IMG/VR virus record: IMGVR_UViG_3300044620_001722
Coordinates: 1 to 40,442 of that record
Origin: a virus
DNA: 40,442 nt
Reading direction: 5' to 3' (one strand)
The translations under genes and the position numbers were made by a program. Shown piece by piece: positions 6,699 through 15,799 of this stretch; position 1 is the stretch's first letter; the number at the start of each line of letters is the position of its first letter. The notes beneath the pieces are model-generated. The model searched no databases. It saw nothing but the letters and a program-made list of their open reading frames with translations, and was not told the DNA's origin.

Positions 6699-8690
6699 AT
6701 GCTTATGAAAGACAACGCGGGGACCGTTGAAAACGACGGCCGGGTGGCGGAATGGCTGCGAGAGCTGCACCTGTCCGCCGAGCGTGAGAAAAATTACCGG
6801 AAGGAAGCTGCGGAGGTTCTGAAGATTTACCACGGCAAGCGCCCAGAGCAGGACCAGTTCAACATCCTGTACTCCAATACGGAGACGCTGGCTCCGGCAC
6901 TGTACAACTCCACCCCGCGCCCGACGGTGAAGCGGCGCTTCAACGACGCTGATCCGAAAGCCAAGGCCGCTTCGTCCATCGTTCAGCGGATCTTACAGTA
7001 CCACCTCGATGACGGGCTGGCGGAGTACGCGACCTTCGATTCACTGATCGATTCCGCGGTGCTGCACTCCCTGGTGCCGGCCCGCGGTGTGACTCGCTTT
7101 TGCTACGAAGCGGAGATCGAGAAGCTCGAAGATGGGACGGAGGCCGTCGCTTCGGAGAAGGTCTATGGCAAGTCCGTTGCCTGGGACCACTTCCATCACG
7201 GTTACGGTAAGACCTGGGAAGAAGTGCCCTGGGTCGCTTTCGATCACTTCATGACGAAGGACGAGGTCGAAAAGAACTTCCCGGAAAAGCTGCATCTGCT
7301 CACCCCGAAGCTTCAGCGCCTCGACGAAGAAGACGAGCGGCACATGGACCCACAGCTCAAGGGCCACAAGGTCGTTAAGATCGTTGAGATCTGGGACAAG
7401 GTCACAAAGATGCAGTACTTCCTGTGCCCGGAAGTGCCAGAAGCTTTCTTGCGCGAGCCCGCCCCGGATCCGTACAAGCTATCCGGGTTTTTCCCCTGCC
7501 CGAAGCCGCTCATGCTGTTCAACAGCATTGGGAGTTGCGAGGCGATCCCGCTGTACCGGCTCTACAAGGCGCAGGCGGAAGAGCTCAACGTCGTCACCGT
7601 GCGTATTCAGCGCATCACCAAAGCCTTGAAGGTCCGCGGTTTCTTTGATGCGTCCGTGCAGGGCATCGAGAAGCTCATGGATGCCGACGACAACACGCTG
7701 CTGCCGATGGAAAATGCGGCGGCGCTGTACGGTTCCGGTACTGGTGGCGGTCTCGACAAGGCGATCCTGCTCCTCCCGATCGAGAAGCTCGTCTCCGTGC
7801 TGCAGCAGCTCTACACGCAGCGGGATCAGGTCAAGCGCACGATCTACGAGATCACCGGCATTGCTGACATCATGCGGGGTGTGAGCCAAGCCAGCGAAAC
7901 CCTGGGCGCCCAGGAACTCAAGAACCAATGGGGCACCCTGCGTCTCAAGCGTTTCCAGCGTCGCACGGCTCTGTATGTCCGGAATTGCCTGCGGATGCTG
8001 GCGGAGCTCTCGGTGGAGAACCTCTCCCAGCCGCTGATCGCCTCGATCACGGGCCTGCAGTTCCCGACGGCCGAGGAAAAGGCGCAAGCGCAGGTGCTGA
8101 TCCAGGCCATTCAGCTGCAGGGCGGTCAACCCGACCCGATGACGGTGCAGATCCTGCAGCAGCCGTCTTGGGAAGAGCTCTTGGAGCTGCTGAAAAGCGA
8201 CCTCCAGCGTTCCTACCGCATCGATATCGAGACGAATTCCACACTGGATGCCGAGGCCACGGAAGACAAGCAGGACATTCAAGAGCTGTTGACCGGGCTG
8301 TCGCAGTTCTTCGCGGCTGTCAGCCCGATGGTGGAGAGCGGTACGCTGCCGTTCGACGTTGCCAAGGGCATGCTCGTTGCCATTACTCGTCGGTATCGCC
8401 TGGGCCCGGAGTTCGAGGACGAACTGAACAAAATGCAACCGCCGCAACCACCGGCTGACCCTGCGGCGGAGCTCAAAAAGCTCGAACTGCAGGCCAAGCA
8501 AGCTGAAATGGAGCACGACAAGGAGATGCGCGCTCTGGACATGCAGCTCAAGCGTGAAGAGTTCGCGCTGAAGCAGGCCGATATGCAGCAAAAAGGCGAG
8601 CTGGCCAAGCAAAAGCACGTCATGGACCTGCAAAAGCTTGTGCTCACCGCCCAAGTGCAGTCGCAAAAGCCGGATTCCGACGCGGATTAA
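6699..8690 (+). CDS. Portal protein
   Basis: 663 aa from the ATG at 6699, chosen because GGGGGA lies 6 bases upstream (GTG at 6681 and ATG at 6705 are alternatives). Features of large podovirus portals: a helical N-terminus (ERNEKNYRKEA-like), NILYSNTETLAPALYNSTPRP around residues 52-73, a long stem region, and a C-terminal Gln/Lys-rich coiled coil (about 590-655). Forms the dodecameric DNA channel at one capsid vertex and binds TerL and the adaptor. The stop codon abuts palindromic site C. Identification is by overall pattern and position between TerL and scaffold. Confidence 0.9.
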   Translation: MLMKDNAGTVENDGRVAEWLRELHLSAEREKNYRKEAAEVLKIYHGKRPEQDQFNILYSNTETLAPALYNSTPRPTVKRRFNDADPKAKAASSIVQRILQYHLDDGLAEYATFDSLIDSAVLHSLVPARGVTRFCYEAEIEKLEDGTEAVASEKVYGKSVAWDHFHHGYGKTWEEVPWVAFDHFMTKDEVEKNFPEKLHLLTPKLQRLDEEDERHMDPQLKGHKVVKIVEIWDKVTKMQYFLCPEVPEAFLREPAPDPYKLSGFFPCPKPLMLFNSIGSCEAIPLYRLYKAQAEELNVVTVRIQRITKALKVRGFFDASVQGIEKLMDADDNTLLPMENAAALYGSGTGGGLDKAILLLPIEKLVSVLQQLYTQRDQVKRTIYEITGIADIMRGVSQASETLGAQELKNQWGTLRLKRFQRRTALYVRNCLRMLAELSVENLSQPLIASITGLQFPTAEEKAQAQVLIQAIQLQGGQPDPMTVQILQQPSWEELLELLKSDLQRSYRIDIETNSTLDAEATEDKQDIQELLTGLSQFFAAVSPMVESGTLPFDVAKGMLVAITRRYRLGPEFEDELNKMQPPQPPADPAAELKKLELQAKQAEMEHDKEMRALDMQLKREEFALKQADMQQKGELAKQKHVMDLQKLVLTAQVQSQKPDSDAD

Positions 8691-8725
8691 ACCGCCCAGA
8701 ATACAGGAGAATAATTCATGCCGAT
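8690..8725. promoter_or_regulatory. Palindromic site C (left half intact)
   Basis: Half-site AACCGCCCAGAATA (8690-8703) begins on the last base of the portal stop codon. The 8-bp spacer (8704-8711) carries the AGGAG ribosome site of the next gene, and the right half (8712-8725) overlaps its ATG and is degenerate. On the plus strand AATAAT falls 17 bp after TTAAAC, a weak sigma70-like pair. Confidence 0.6.
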
Positions 8726-9131
8726 GTATTCCTATCACTGCGAGGGGTGTGGGACCTCTCAAGACATTTTCAAGGCCATTCGTGATCTTGACCTGCCGGA
8801 GCCCTGCGAGCGCTGCGAAACGGCGATGACCCGCAGGATCTGCGCACCGGCTGTGCGTGGCGATTACCCGCCCTACAGCTGCCCGATCACCGGGGTCATC
8901 ATCGAAGGCCGTCGCGCTCACGAGGAAAACCTCAAAAAGCACGGTTGCCGGGTTTATGAGCCCGGCGAAATGGCTGACCACCAGGCTTTTCGAGCTGCCG
9001 AAGACGCTGCGTTCGAGAGCAGCATCGAGGCCACGGTTGAGGAATTCGTGGAAAAGCTGCCGCCTCGCAAACGTGAGCAACTGGCGGTAGAGTTGGAAAA
9101 TGGCGCCGATGTTGGCGTGGTTCGCGCATAA
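8718..9131 (+). CDS. Zinc-ribbon protein (FmdB-like)
   Basis: 137 aa, ATG with AGGAGA 8 bases upstream. The N-terminus MPMYSYHCEGCG followed by EPCERCE is a CxxC...CxxC zinc ribbon of the FmdB regulatory type. CAP...YSCPITG follows, and the rest is a charged helical tail. Such proteins are common between portal and scaffold genes in podoviruses, where their role (assembly cofactor or regulator) is unknown. The ribosome site is embedded in palindromic site C, so translation or transcription of this gene may be controlled there. Confidence 0.8.
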   Translation: MPMYSYHCEGCGTSQDIFKAIRDLDLPEPCERCETAMTRRICAPAVRGDYPPYSCPITGVIIEGRRAHEENLKKHGCRVYEPGEMADHQAFRAAEDAAFESSIEATVEEFVEKLPPRKREQLAVELENGADVGVVRA

Positions 9132-9141
9132 GGAGCAAAAA

Positions 9142-10188
9142 ATGCCGAGTGAAAACGACCTGGGAAGTGGCAGCAATTTCGACATGGACAGCGCTTTGGC
9201 GCAAATGTCCGAGGGTTTGGGTTTCGACGCTGATGAGCCCGTAGGCAGTGGCGCTGCCCCCGGCGATGACGAGTTGGACGCCGTTGTCGACGCTGGTATC
9301 GATGCGGCTGCCCCGGGCTCGGAAGCTCAGACGGACGCGCCTCCGACTGGCACCGATCCGACGACCCCGGCCGCACCAGCTGCTGGCCTGGAAGCCCCGA
9401 AGACCTGGCGCAAGGAAGCTGCGGAGCAATGGGCTGCTCTGCCTGACGCCGTTCGCTCCGAGGTGCTGAAGCGTGAAGAGGACATGTTCCGCGGCCTGGA
9501 AACCTACAAGGCAGACGCCAACTTCGGCCGCTCGCTGAAGCCCGCCCTGGAGCCTTACCTGCCTGTGCTGCAGCAATTCGGCATCGAGCCCGCCCAGCAG
9601 ATCAGCTCGCTGATGCAGGCACACCACACGCTGGCTCTGGGCTCCCCGCAGCAAAAAGCCGAGCTGTTCCGTCAACTCGCTTCGGACTACGGCGTCAACC
9701 TCGGGGAGCTGGCTTCCGCCGAGCCCGTCTTCGTCGACCCGGCAGTGCAGGCCTTGCAGACCCAAGTCCAATCGTTGCAAAGTACCCTCACGGCCCGCGA
9801 GCGTGCGGAGCAGCAAACGCGAATGACAGCGATCACATCCGAGATCGAGGCCTTCGCGGCTGACCCCAAAAACGCTCACTTCGACACCGTGGCAAACGAC
9901 ATTGCCGCGATGCTGAAATCGGGCGCGGCAAAAACACTGTCCGAGGCTTACGAAAAAGCCGTCTGGGCCAACCCGGTGACCCGTCAGCAAGAGATCGCTC
10001 GCCAACAGCGAGACCTGATCGAAAAGCAGAAGGAAGAAGCCACCAAGAAGGTCCAAGCGGCGCGGCGAGCCTCATCTGCCGTCGTTCATGCCAAACCGCG
10101 CTCTGCGAGCGGGACGGCTCCCACGGGAAGCATGGAAGACACGATGCGTGAGACGCTGGCTGAAATCAACGCCCGCGCCTCCAATTGA
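9142..10188 (+). CDS. Scaffolding protein (putative)
   Basis: 348 aa from the ATG at 9142 with AAGGAG (a longer frame to 9100 lacks this). Acidic, Ala/Pro-rich N-terminus (to about residue 85), a helical middle with a TERE-like coiled coil (about 210-310), and a basic C-terminal tail ending in a short helix (METDMRETLAEI-like), the usual site of coat binding in phage scaffolds. It directly precedes the major capsid gene, the expected place. No protease motif is visible, so scaffold exit rather than cleavage is likely. Confidence 0.8.
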   Translation: MPSENDLGSGSNFDMDSALAQMSEGLGFDADEPVGSGAAPGDDELDAVVDAGIDAAAPGSEAQTDAPPTGTDPTTPAAPAAGLEAPKTWRKEAAEQWAALPDAVRSEVLKREEDMFRGLETYKADANFGRSLKPALEPYLPVLQQFGIEPAQQISSLMQAHHTLALGSPQQKAELFRQLASDYGVNLGELASAEPVFVDPAVQALQTQVQSLQSTLTARERAEQQTRMTAITSEIEAFAADPKNAHFDTVANDIAAMLKSGAAKTLSEAYEKAVWANPVTRQQEIARQQRDLIEKQKEEATKKVQAARRASSAVVHAKPRSASGTAPTGSMEDTMRETLAEINARASN

Positions 10189-10211
10189 CACCCACTTTCT
10201 AGGAGCTTACC

Positions 10212-11183
10212 ATGCCCTCTCCCAATCAGGTTTTCACCGAGCTGGTGACGACCACCTTCCGCAAGCACCGCAAGGACCTGAAGGACAACTTGTCGAAGCA
10301 CAACGCGCTGCTGCGCCGGCTGACCGACAAGGGCCAGATCCGCCACGAAGACGGCGGCCTGTCCATCGTCTGCGGCCTCGATTACGCTGCCAACGGTACC
10401 TACCAGCGCTACAGCGGCTACGATGTGTTGAACATCGGCGCCAGCGACGTGCTGAGCGCGGCCGAGTACCAATGGCGTCAGATCGCAATCAGCGTGACCG
10501 CCAGCGGCCTCGAACTGCGCACCAACTCGGGCGGCAGCCGCATCATCAACCTGGCCAAGGCTCGCATGAAAAACGCCATGCGCACCTTCAAGAACAACTT
10601 CTCCGCTGACCTGTACAGCGACGGCACGCTGTCGAACCAGATCGACGGTCTGCAGAAGTTGGTCGCCGACAACGGCCTGGGCACCGTTGGTGGCATCGAC
10701 TCCAACACCTGGGCCTTCTGGCGCAACAAGGTGCAGTCGGCCGCTGCCCCGCTGCAAGGTGGCGCCGCCGTCACGATCTCGAAGGACACCATCGAGAACC
10801 AGTGGCTGCATCTGTGGCTGGCCCTGTCGCGCGGTGATGACACCCCCGACCTGATCGTCACCTCCAACGACCGCTTCGCGTTCTACGAAGCCAGCCAGGT
10901 CTCGCTCAAGCGCTACACCGGCGACTCGACGGCCAAGGGCGGCTTCCAGGCCTTGAAGTACAAGACCGCGGACGTGATCTTCGACGGCGGCTCTGGCATC
11001 CCCGACGCCCACTCGTACTTCCTCAACACCGACTACCTGGAGCTGGTGGCCCACACCGACGCCGACATGGAAGTCATGGAAGAGATGAAGCCGATCAACC
11101 AAGACGCGGCCGTCATCCCCATCCTCTGGATGGGCAACACGACTTGCAGCAACCGTTCGCTGCAAGGCGTCGAGAAGGCCTGA
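10212..11183 (+). CDS. Major capsid protein
   Basis: 323 aa, ATG with AGGAG upstream. Composition and motif pattern fit an HK97-fold podovirus coat: an N-terminal arm (FRKHRKDLKDNL), GLDYAANGTYQRYSGYDVLNI, an NLAKARMKNAMRTFKNNFSADLY-type spine helix region, DLIVTSNDRFAFYEASQ, and a C-terminal region with DADMEVM and ILWMGN. Codons are strongly biased to C/G at third positions compared with neighbours, as expected of the most expressed protein. It follows the scaffold and is followed by palindromic site D. Confidence 0.93.
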   Translation: MPSPNQVFTELVTTTFRKHRKDLKDNLSKHNALLRRLTDKGQIRHEDGGLSIVCGLDYAANGTYQRYSGYDVLNIGASDVLSAAEYQWRQIAISVTASGLELRTNSGGSRIINLAKARMKNAMRTFKNNFSADLYSDGTLSNQIDGLQKLVADNGLGTVGGIDSNTWAFWRNKVQSAAAPLQGGAAVTISKDTIENQWLHLWLALSRGDDTPDLIVTSNDRFAFYEASQVSLKRYTGDSTAKGGFQALKYKTADVIFDGGSGIPDAHSYFLNTDYLELVAHTDADMEVMEEMKPINQDAAVIPILWMGNTTCSNRSLQGVEKA

Positions 11184-11187
11184 TGAA

Positions 11188-11223
11188 AACCGGCCAGAAT
11201 ACTCCCCCGTAATCTGGCCGGTT
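11188..11223. promoter_or_regulatory. Palindromic site D
   Basis: The most symmetric copy: AACCGGCCAGAATA (11188-11201), 8-bp spacer, and AACCGGCCAGATTA on the opposite strand (11223-11210), 13 of 14 identical. It sits 4 bp after the capsid stop and 28 bp before the next ATG. As RNA it could also fold into a long hairpin, but there is no T run after it. On the plus strand CGTAAT lies 17 bp after GAAAAC, a poor sigma70 match. Confidence 0.8.
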
Positions 11224-11251
11224 CATCCTTCAACTTTTCCAGGAGCAAACC

Positions 11252-11509
11252 ATGCCCGCAGTCATCCCCTTGGTCGGCGTGAACTTCGCCCGACGCACCA
11301 CGAACCGTGAGTTCAAGCTCGGCACCCCGCAGCTGGACGACGACAACCGCACCTGGGTCTACGTCCAGGCCAGCGAGGCTGTCGCCACCGGCACCTGCAC
11401 CGTCAGCGGGGCTTTTGCCCTGACCGACGCGGCCGGCAACTACACGGCCGACACCGCTTTCGTCTCTGGCGAATACGGCTGGGTTCGCAAGACCACCACG
11501 CCGCTGTAA
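11252..11509 (+). CDS. Small structural protein, possible capsid decoration protein
   Basis: 85 aa, ATG with CCAGGAGC. Beta-rich, Thr/Ala-rich sequence (VYVQASEAVATGTCTVSG) without helices or membrane segments. The position right after the coat gene and the highly optimised codons suggest an abundant head-associated (cement or decoration) protein, but no family is recognised. A strong intrinsic terminator follows, so it ends a sub-operon headed by the capsid region. Confidence 0.7.
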   Translation: MPAVIPLVGVNFARRTTNREFKLGTPQLDDDNRTWVYVQASEAVATGTCTVSGAFALTDAAGNYTADTAFVSGEYGWVRKTTTPL

Positions 11510-11536
11510 AAAACGTTCCGCCTCCCCAGGGCGTTT

Positions 11537-11566
11537 CCTCAGGGGCTTCGGCTCCTGGGGTTTTTT
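11537..11566 (+). terminator. Strong intrinsic terminator after the capsid sub-operon
   Basis: CCTCAGGGGC and GCTCCTGGGG pair over 10 bp (two G-U wobbles) around a TTCG tetraloop, followed by six T residues. It would limit read-through from the very highly expressed capsid genes into the tail genes. Confidence 0.9.
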
Positions 11567-11597
11567 GGGGATGATCTTTTCCTGGGAAGGTGCTGCA

Positions 11598-12194
11598 ATG
11601 CCCGAAATCATGAAAGAACGTCCGCCGTATGTGACCTTTGAAGTCCGTGCGGAAGAAGACCGTCAAGCCTCCATTGAAGCTGGCCACTACGTCACCAAGG
11701 ACGTGGACTACGCCATCATCACCCCCGCCGGTTCCAAGGATCGCGTCGAACGCGTGGCTTCGGACTGGTTTGCCAACTTGACGCGCCAAGTCGACGAAGG
11801 TCGCTTCCCGCAGGAATGGCTGACCGCCTTCCAGGGTCGCTTCGATCACTGGAAAAAGGGCCAAGAACTGCCGGTGGATGGCACTTCCGTCCGCCAGTGG
11901 AACGTGCTCTCGCCGTCGCAGTGCAAGACCCTGCTGGACCTGCATGTCCTGACCATCGAAGACCTGTCGGTGGCCAACGAAGAAACCATCGCCCGCTTGG
12001 GCATGGGCGGACGTGATTTGCAGCGCCGTGCGCGCGAATGGCTGCAAGCCTCGACCAACGTGGGCCAAGTCTCCGAGCGCGCGGCCGCCATGGCCACTGA
12101 AAACGAGGCGCTGAAAGCGCGTCTCGGCGAAATGGAAAAGCAGCTCCAGCAGCTGCAAGCCAACCTCGCCCGTCGTCAGCCCGCCCCCGCCTGA
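11598..12194 (+). CDS. Hypothetical protein with HhH/SAM-like segment and coiled-coil tail
   Basis: 198 aa from ATG 11598 (GGGAAGG upstream; the track-length form from 11565 would start inside the terminator T run). Residues about 100-145 (LSPSQCKTLLDLHVLTIEDL...IARLGMGGRDLQ) resemble a helix-hairpin-helix fold. Residues about 155-190 form a heptad coiled coil (LKARLGEMEKQLQQLQANL). Genes of this kind lie between capsid and adaptor in related podoviruses and are usually virion-associated, but the job is unknown. Confidence 0.7.
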   Translation: MPEIMKERPPYVTFEVRAEEDRQASIEAGHYVTKDVDYAIITPAGSKDRVERVASDWFANLTRQVDEGRFPQEWLTAFQGRFDHWKKGQELPVDGTSVRQWNVLSPSQCKTLLDLHVLTIEDLSVANEETIARLGMGGRDLQRRAREWLQASTNVGQVSERAAAMATENEALKARLGEMEKQLQQLQANLARRQPAPA

Positions 12195-12203
12195 GGTTGA
12201 GCC

Positions 12204-12917
12204 ATGAATCTCCTGCAACTCTGCAACGCCTTTGCACTCCGCACCGGGCTCCCCCGCAGCGTGGCCGTGGAGGCGTCGACGACTTACCAGCAATTGGCGG
12301 GTCTGTTGCAGGAGATCTTGGATGACCTGACGACAAATTACGCTTTCCAATCGCTCGTTGAAGAAGCGCAATTCACCACAAATGGTGTTGTTTCCTACCA
12401 AGGTGACCTGTCGGCTATCGCACCCCTCGGCTTTGAGCGGATGCGCCAAGGCACGTTCTTCAACCGTACGTTGCGGATCGAAGTCCCGGGCCCGCTCACT
12501 CCGACGGAATTCCAGGCCCTGCAGGCTCTGAGCCAAACTGGCCCGGTTTCGCACTTCCGCATCAAGAGCAATGCGCTGTTTCTCGACCCGATCCCGGGTG
12601 AGGGGCAGCTCTGCGCTTTCGAGTATTTCAGCAAATTTGCAGTGGTCGGCCCTTCTCCCTCGTTCACCCGGAAGCAATACCCCGAGGAAGACGGGGATAC
12701 TTTCCTGCTCCCTGATGAGCTGCTTCTCGCTGGCTTGCGTTGGCGTTGGAAGGCCGAAAAAGGCTTCGACTACGCCGAAGAGTTCGCGACGTACCAGCTC
12801 ATGGCGAAGGCAAAAGCCGCCACTTCCGAGGTCGCTCGGCCAATCTCCATGGACGGCAGCGCGCGTGATGCACGTCCTGGCATCGTTGTCCCCGCCGGGA
12901 CCTGGATTCAGTCATGA
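12204..12917 (+). CDS. Head-tail adaptor protein (P22 gp4-like, putative)
   Basis: 237 aa. Helical N-terminus (LLQLCNAFALRTGLPRSVAV), a central beta section with FRIKSNALFLDPIPGEGQLCAFEYFSKFAVV, and a helical C-terminus with LPDELLLAGLRWRWKAEKGFDYAEEFATYQ, a pattern I associate with podovirus adaptor or tail-tube-A proteins that sit under the portal. Overlaps the nozzle gene by 4 bases (ATGA), consistent with stoichiometric tail assembly. Confidence 0.75.
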   Translation: MNLLQLCNAFALRTGLPRSVAVEASTTYQQLAGLLQEILDDLTTNYAFQSLVEEAQFTTNGVVSYQGDLSAIAPLGFERMRQGTFFNRTLRIEVPGPLTPTEFQALQALSQTGPVSHFRIKSNALFLDPIPGEGQLCAFEYFSKFAVVGPSPSFTRKQYPEEDGDTFLLPDELLLAGLRWRWKAEKGFDYAEEFATYQLMAKAKAATSEVARPISMDGSARDARPGIVVPAGTWIQS

Positions 12918-14479
12918 TCCGTACACCCGCCATCTTGCGTTCTTCCAGGGGCCGTCGTCGGGCCCTTTCGGACTTTCTGGGCCCGCCAGTTGGCGGTTGG
13001 AACACGCGAGATCCCCTGGATCGTATGTCGGCTTCCGATGCCGTTGTGCTGGAAAATTGGTTCCCGCGCCCGGGGTCGGTTGATCTGCGTGGCGGCTACC
13101 AGCCCCATGTCACTGGGTTTGAAAGCTCCCCGCAACTGCTCATGAGCTGGGCGGGCACCACGAGTTCGAAGCTCTTCGCCGTCACGCCAACGGATGTCTA
13201 CGACGTCTCCGCGTCTGGTGCGCTGGGGGCTTCCTCGGTGACCGTCACCTCGTCGAACTTCTCCTACACGAACTTCGAAACCCCGGCAGGCAATTTCCTC
13301 GTCGCTGTCAACGGTGCAGACAGCTTGAAGCTTTTCGACGGCACCTCCTGGGCCGACATCACCGACACGGGAGCGATCAGCATCACCGGGCAGGCAACCA
13401 ATACCCTGAACTCCGTTGTGGCGCTGCATCGACGCCTGTGGTTCACGAAAGCCGGCAGCAAGTCCGCCTACTACCTCCCGGTGGCCCAAGTTGGTGGGGC
13501 ACTCGTGGAATTCCCTCTCGGGCAGGTCTTCACCCGTGGGGGCTATCTCGTCGCCATTGCCGCTTGGAGTTCCGACCCTGACGCCGGCCAGAATGACTAC
13601 ACGGTGTTCATCAGCAGCGAGGGCGAGGTCGCTCTGTACTCTGGCACGGACCCCACGGACGCTTCGACTTTCCAGAAAATCGGCGTCCTGCACATTGCCC
13701 CGCCGATCGCTGGCCATCGTTGCACAGCCCGCCTGGGTGGTGACTTGCTTATCCTCTGCCGTCTCGGTTTGTTCCGTCTCAGCCAAGTGCTGTCCGCCAA
13801 GGCTGACACGACGTCGCAGCTCGCCCTGACCGACAAGATCAACAGCGCCTTCACCCGCGCTGTGTCGTCCTACGCCTCGAACACGCACTGGCAAGTCATC
13901 AGCTATCCTCAAGAGCAGGCCCTGATCGTCAACATCCCGATCACCGACAGTTACTCCGAGCAATACGTCATGAACACGTTGACAGGGGCCTGGGCGCGCT
14001 TCGTTGGCTGGTTTGGCCAGAACTTCTGCGTTCACACTGGCAAGCTCTACTCCGCCGGTTCTAGCCGCGTTGATCTGTCCTGGGTCGGGACCTCCGACAA
14101 CAACAGCGCGATCAAGGGCCGGATGCAGTCGGCTTACAACTACTTCGGCTTGCGCGGGTTTTTGAAGCAGATCAAGCTGATCTCCCCGAACGTCCAGACC
14201 ACCGCAGCGGTTACCGGCAGCCTCGGCGTTGACGTCGACTTCCAGATGCTCGGCTTGACCGATATCGCGGTGGTGAACCCCCCGGAAGGCGCGCGATGGG
14301 ATGAGGAAACCTGGGACAATGCCTATTGGGCTGGTGACTTCACCCTGTCTTCCGGCTGGGTCTCCCCGGTCTGCTCGGAAGGCTTTGCGCACTCGGTAAT
14401 CTATCGGCTGGAATCCCGCCTGGCTTCTGTGAAGCTCCTCGGCTTCAACATTTCCGGCGAAAAAGGCGGGGCAATGTGA
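12914..14479 (+). CDS. Tail nozzle/stabilisation protein (P22 gp10-like, putative)
   Basis: 521 aa, ATG overlapping the preceding stop. The N-terminus has GGWNTRDPLDRMSASDAVVLENWFPRPGSVDLRGGY, here cited only for the recognisable pattern GGWN...LENWFP, typical of phage tail nozzle proteins. The rest is beta-propeller-like, with repeated GxxxYSGTD/LYSAGSS and WDNAYWAGDF-type segments. Forms the distal tail tube. It is followed by a GTGA-overlapping acetyltransferase-like gene. Confidence 0.8.
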   Translation: MIRTPAILRSSRGRRRALSDFLGPPVGGWNTRDPLDRMSASDAVVLENWFPRPGSVDLRGGYQPHVTGFESSPQLLMSWAGTTSSKLFAVTPTDVYDVSASGALGASSVTVTSSNFSYTNFETPAGNFLVAVNGADSLKLFDGTSWADITDTGAISITGQATNTLNSVVALHRRLWFTKAGSKSAYYLPVAQVGGALVEFPLGQVFTRGGYLVAIAAWSSDPDAGQNDYTVFISSEGEVALYSGTDPTDASTFQKIGVLHIAPPIAGHRCTARLGGDLLILCRLGLFRLSQVLSAKADTTSQLALTDKINSAFTRAVSSYASNTHWQVISYPQEQALIVNIPITDSYSEQYVMNTLTGAWARFVGWFGQNFCVHTGKLYSAGSSRVDLSWVGTSDNNSAIKGRMQSAYNYFGLRGFLKQIKLISPNVQTTAAVTGSLGVDVDFQMLGLTDIAVVNPPEGARWDEETWDNAYWAGDFTLSSGWVSPVCSEGFAHSVIYRLESRLASVKLLGFNISGEKGGAM

Positions 14480-14937
14480 AGTCAGTCCTCATCGGTTACG
14501 ACGCGTTCGTTGGGACCTGGGTCAGCGAACGCACTGGTGCGCCGATGCATGAGGGGGACAAGACGCTTGGCTTGATGGACCCTGATAAGGGCCTAATCGC
14601 TGGCGTCTTGTACCAGGACTTCAACGGCGCTAATATTGTCGCGCACATCGCAGCCGAGCCTGGAGCGCGTTGGCTCACTCGCCAATTCCTCTGGATGATG
14701 TTCGATTACCCCTTCAACCAGTTGGGGGTTCGACGCATCACAGGCCAAGTAGCTGCGAAAAACATCCAAGCTCGGCAGTTCGACGAGCATCTCGGGTTTG
14801 TGGCTGAGGCGACCCTCAAAGACGCACTCCCTGACGACGACCTCATCATTTACTGCATGAGGCGTGAAAACTGTCGGTGGTTAGCTCTGAAAGGTCCCCA
14901 ATATGGGCAAGAAAGCCTCAACTCCAGCAACGCCTGA
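14476..14937 (+). CDS. GNAT-like acetyltransferase within the tail operon
   Basis: 153 aa with a GTG start overlapping the nozzle stop (GTGA). Contains the GNAT-like core FNGANIVAHIAAEPGARW (strands 2-4), RRITGQVAAKNIQARQFDEHLGF (acetyl-CoA loop and helix), and a C-terminal strand IIYCMRRE. Related podovirus tail operons also carry such genes. The substrate is unknown; virion incorporation or host-protein acetylation are possible. It overlaps the next gene by 35 bp. Confidence 0.75.
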   Translation: MKSVLIGYDAFVGTWVSERTGAPMHEGDKTLGLMDPDKGLIAGVLYQDFNGANIVAHIAAEPGARWLTRQFLWMMFDYPFNQLGVRRITGQVAAKNIQARQFDEHLGFVAEATLKDALPDDDLIIYCMRRENCRWLALKGPQYGQESLNSSNA

Positions 14938-15799
14938 TTACAAGGGCGCGGCCATTGCCACTGCCAACGCGAACAAGTACAACACCTCGGGCCCCTACGG
15001 CACGGGGACTTGGTCCATGCGGCCGGGGGCTGATCCCAACAACCCGCAGGCTGGCGATTGGACGCAAACCACGCAGCTGAGCCAGGAGCAGCAACAGCTC
15101 TACGACCTGAACGCCAGCAACAAGCTCGCGGCAGGTGGTGCTCTGACCGGGATGGTCGGGGATCTGGGCAGTCGCCAGCAGATCGCGGACGCACTGTATG
15201 GCAAGGCCACGCAGTACATGGGGCAAGCTTTCGGGGATCAGGAAAACGCCCTGATGAGCCGACTGCAAAACCAGGGCCTCGTGGAAGGCTCTGACGCTTA
15301 CGAGCGCGCCATGCGGAACTTCATGCAGACTCGCGGGCAGGCTTATGAAGGCGCAGCCAGCAGCGCAGTCATCAACGCGGACACGGCAAGCAACAACGCT
15401 GTCAGCCGGATTGCACAACTGCTGGCGGCAACGAAGGAAACCGTGCCGACTGGTGCGGGCGTGGGCGGTGGCGCGGACCTGCTCGGAGCTTTGCAAGCTC
15501 AGTACGGCGCCGACCTGAATCGCTCAAATGCGAAGAACGCGCAGAAGGACAGCGACATGCAGACCGCTCTGCAACTCGGCGCAACCGCCGCGATGTTCTT
15601 CAGCGATCGTCGACTCAAGTCCGACGTCAACCTCATCGGGGTTGCCGCAGGTCTGCCCGCCTATGAGTACAAGATCTTCGGCAAGACCGAGCGCGGCTTC
15701 ATGGCGGACGAAGTACAGACCCTGTATCCGGATGCCGTGCACGAACATCCCAGCGGTTATTTGATGGTCGATTACGCAAAGATCGGGGGTCGCCCGTGA
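14903..15799 (+). CDS. Tail/ejection protein with S74-type intramolecular chaperone end
   Basis: 298 aa, ATG with GAAAGG upstream inside the previous gene. Mostly helical, Gln/Ala-rich (residues 40-225), then FFSDRRLKSDVNLIG (about 233-247) and YEYKIFGKTERGFMADEVQ, the signature of the peptidase S74/endosialidase-type chaperone domain, ending VDYAKIGGRP. In P22-like and other podoviruses this combination is found in ejected or needle-associated proteins. The Ser/Lys dyad needed for auto-release would be S234/K240, with cleavage just before. Confidence 0.7.
   Translation: MGKKASTPATPDYKGAAIATANANKYNTSGPYGTGTWSMRPGADPNNPQAGDWTQTTQLSQEQQQLYDLNASNKLAAGGALTGMVGDLGSRQQIADALYGKATQYMGQAFGDQENALMSRLQNQGLVEGSDAYERAMRNFMQTRGQAYEGAASSAVINADTASNNAVSRIAQLLAATKETVPTGAGVGGGADLLGALQAQYGADLNRSNAKNAQKDSDMQTALQLGATAAMFFSDRRLKSDVNLIGVAAGLPAYEYKIFGKTERGFMADEVQTLYPDAVHEHPSGYLMVDYAKIGGRP

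Noticed and set aside
11188-11223. Palindromes as intrinsic terminators
   Set aside because: No T runs follow, and in B, F and H the two halves differ (C versus A at half-site position 6), giving C/U mismatches in an RNA stem while each half still fits the DNA consensus.
13580-13600. GGCCAGAATGAC resembling a half-site, also CAGCCAGAATGA near 1893
   Set aside because: Lie in conserved coding regions, lack the partner half at 8 bp and the terminal TA.
12908-14392. Long minus-strand open frame (494 codons) opposite the nozzle gene, and similar antisense frames at 5257-6588 and 7479-9185
   Set aside because: Mirror frames of strongly G/C-third-position genes; composition is Arg/Gly/His-rich without domains or ribosome sites.
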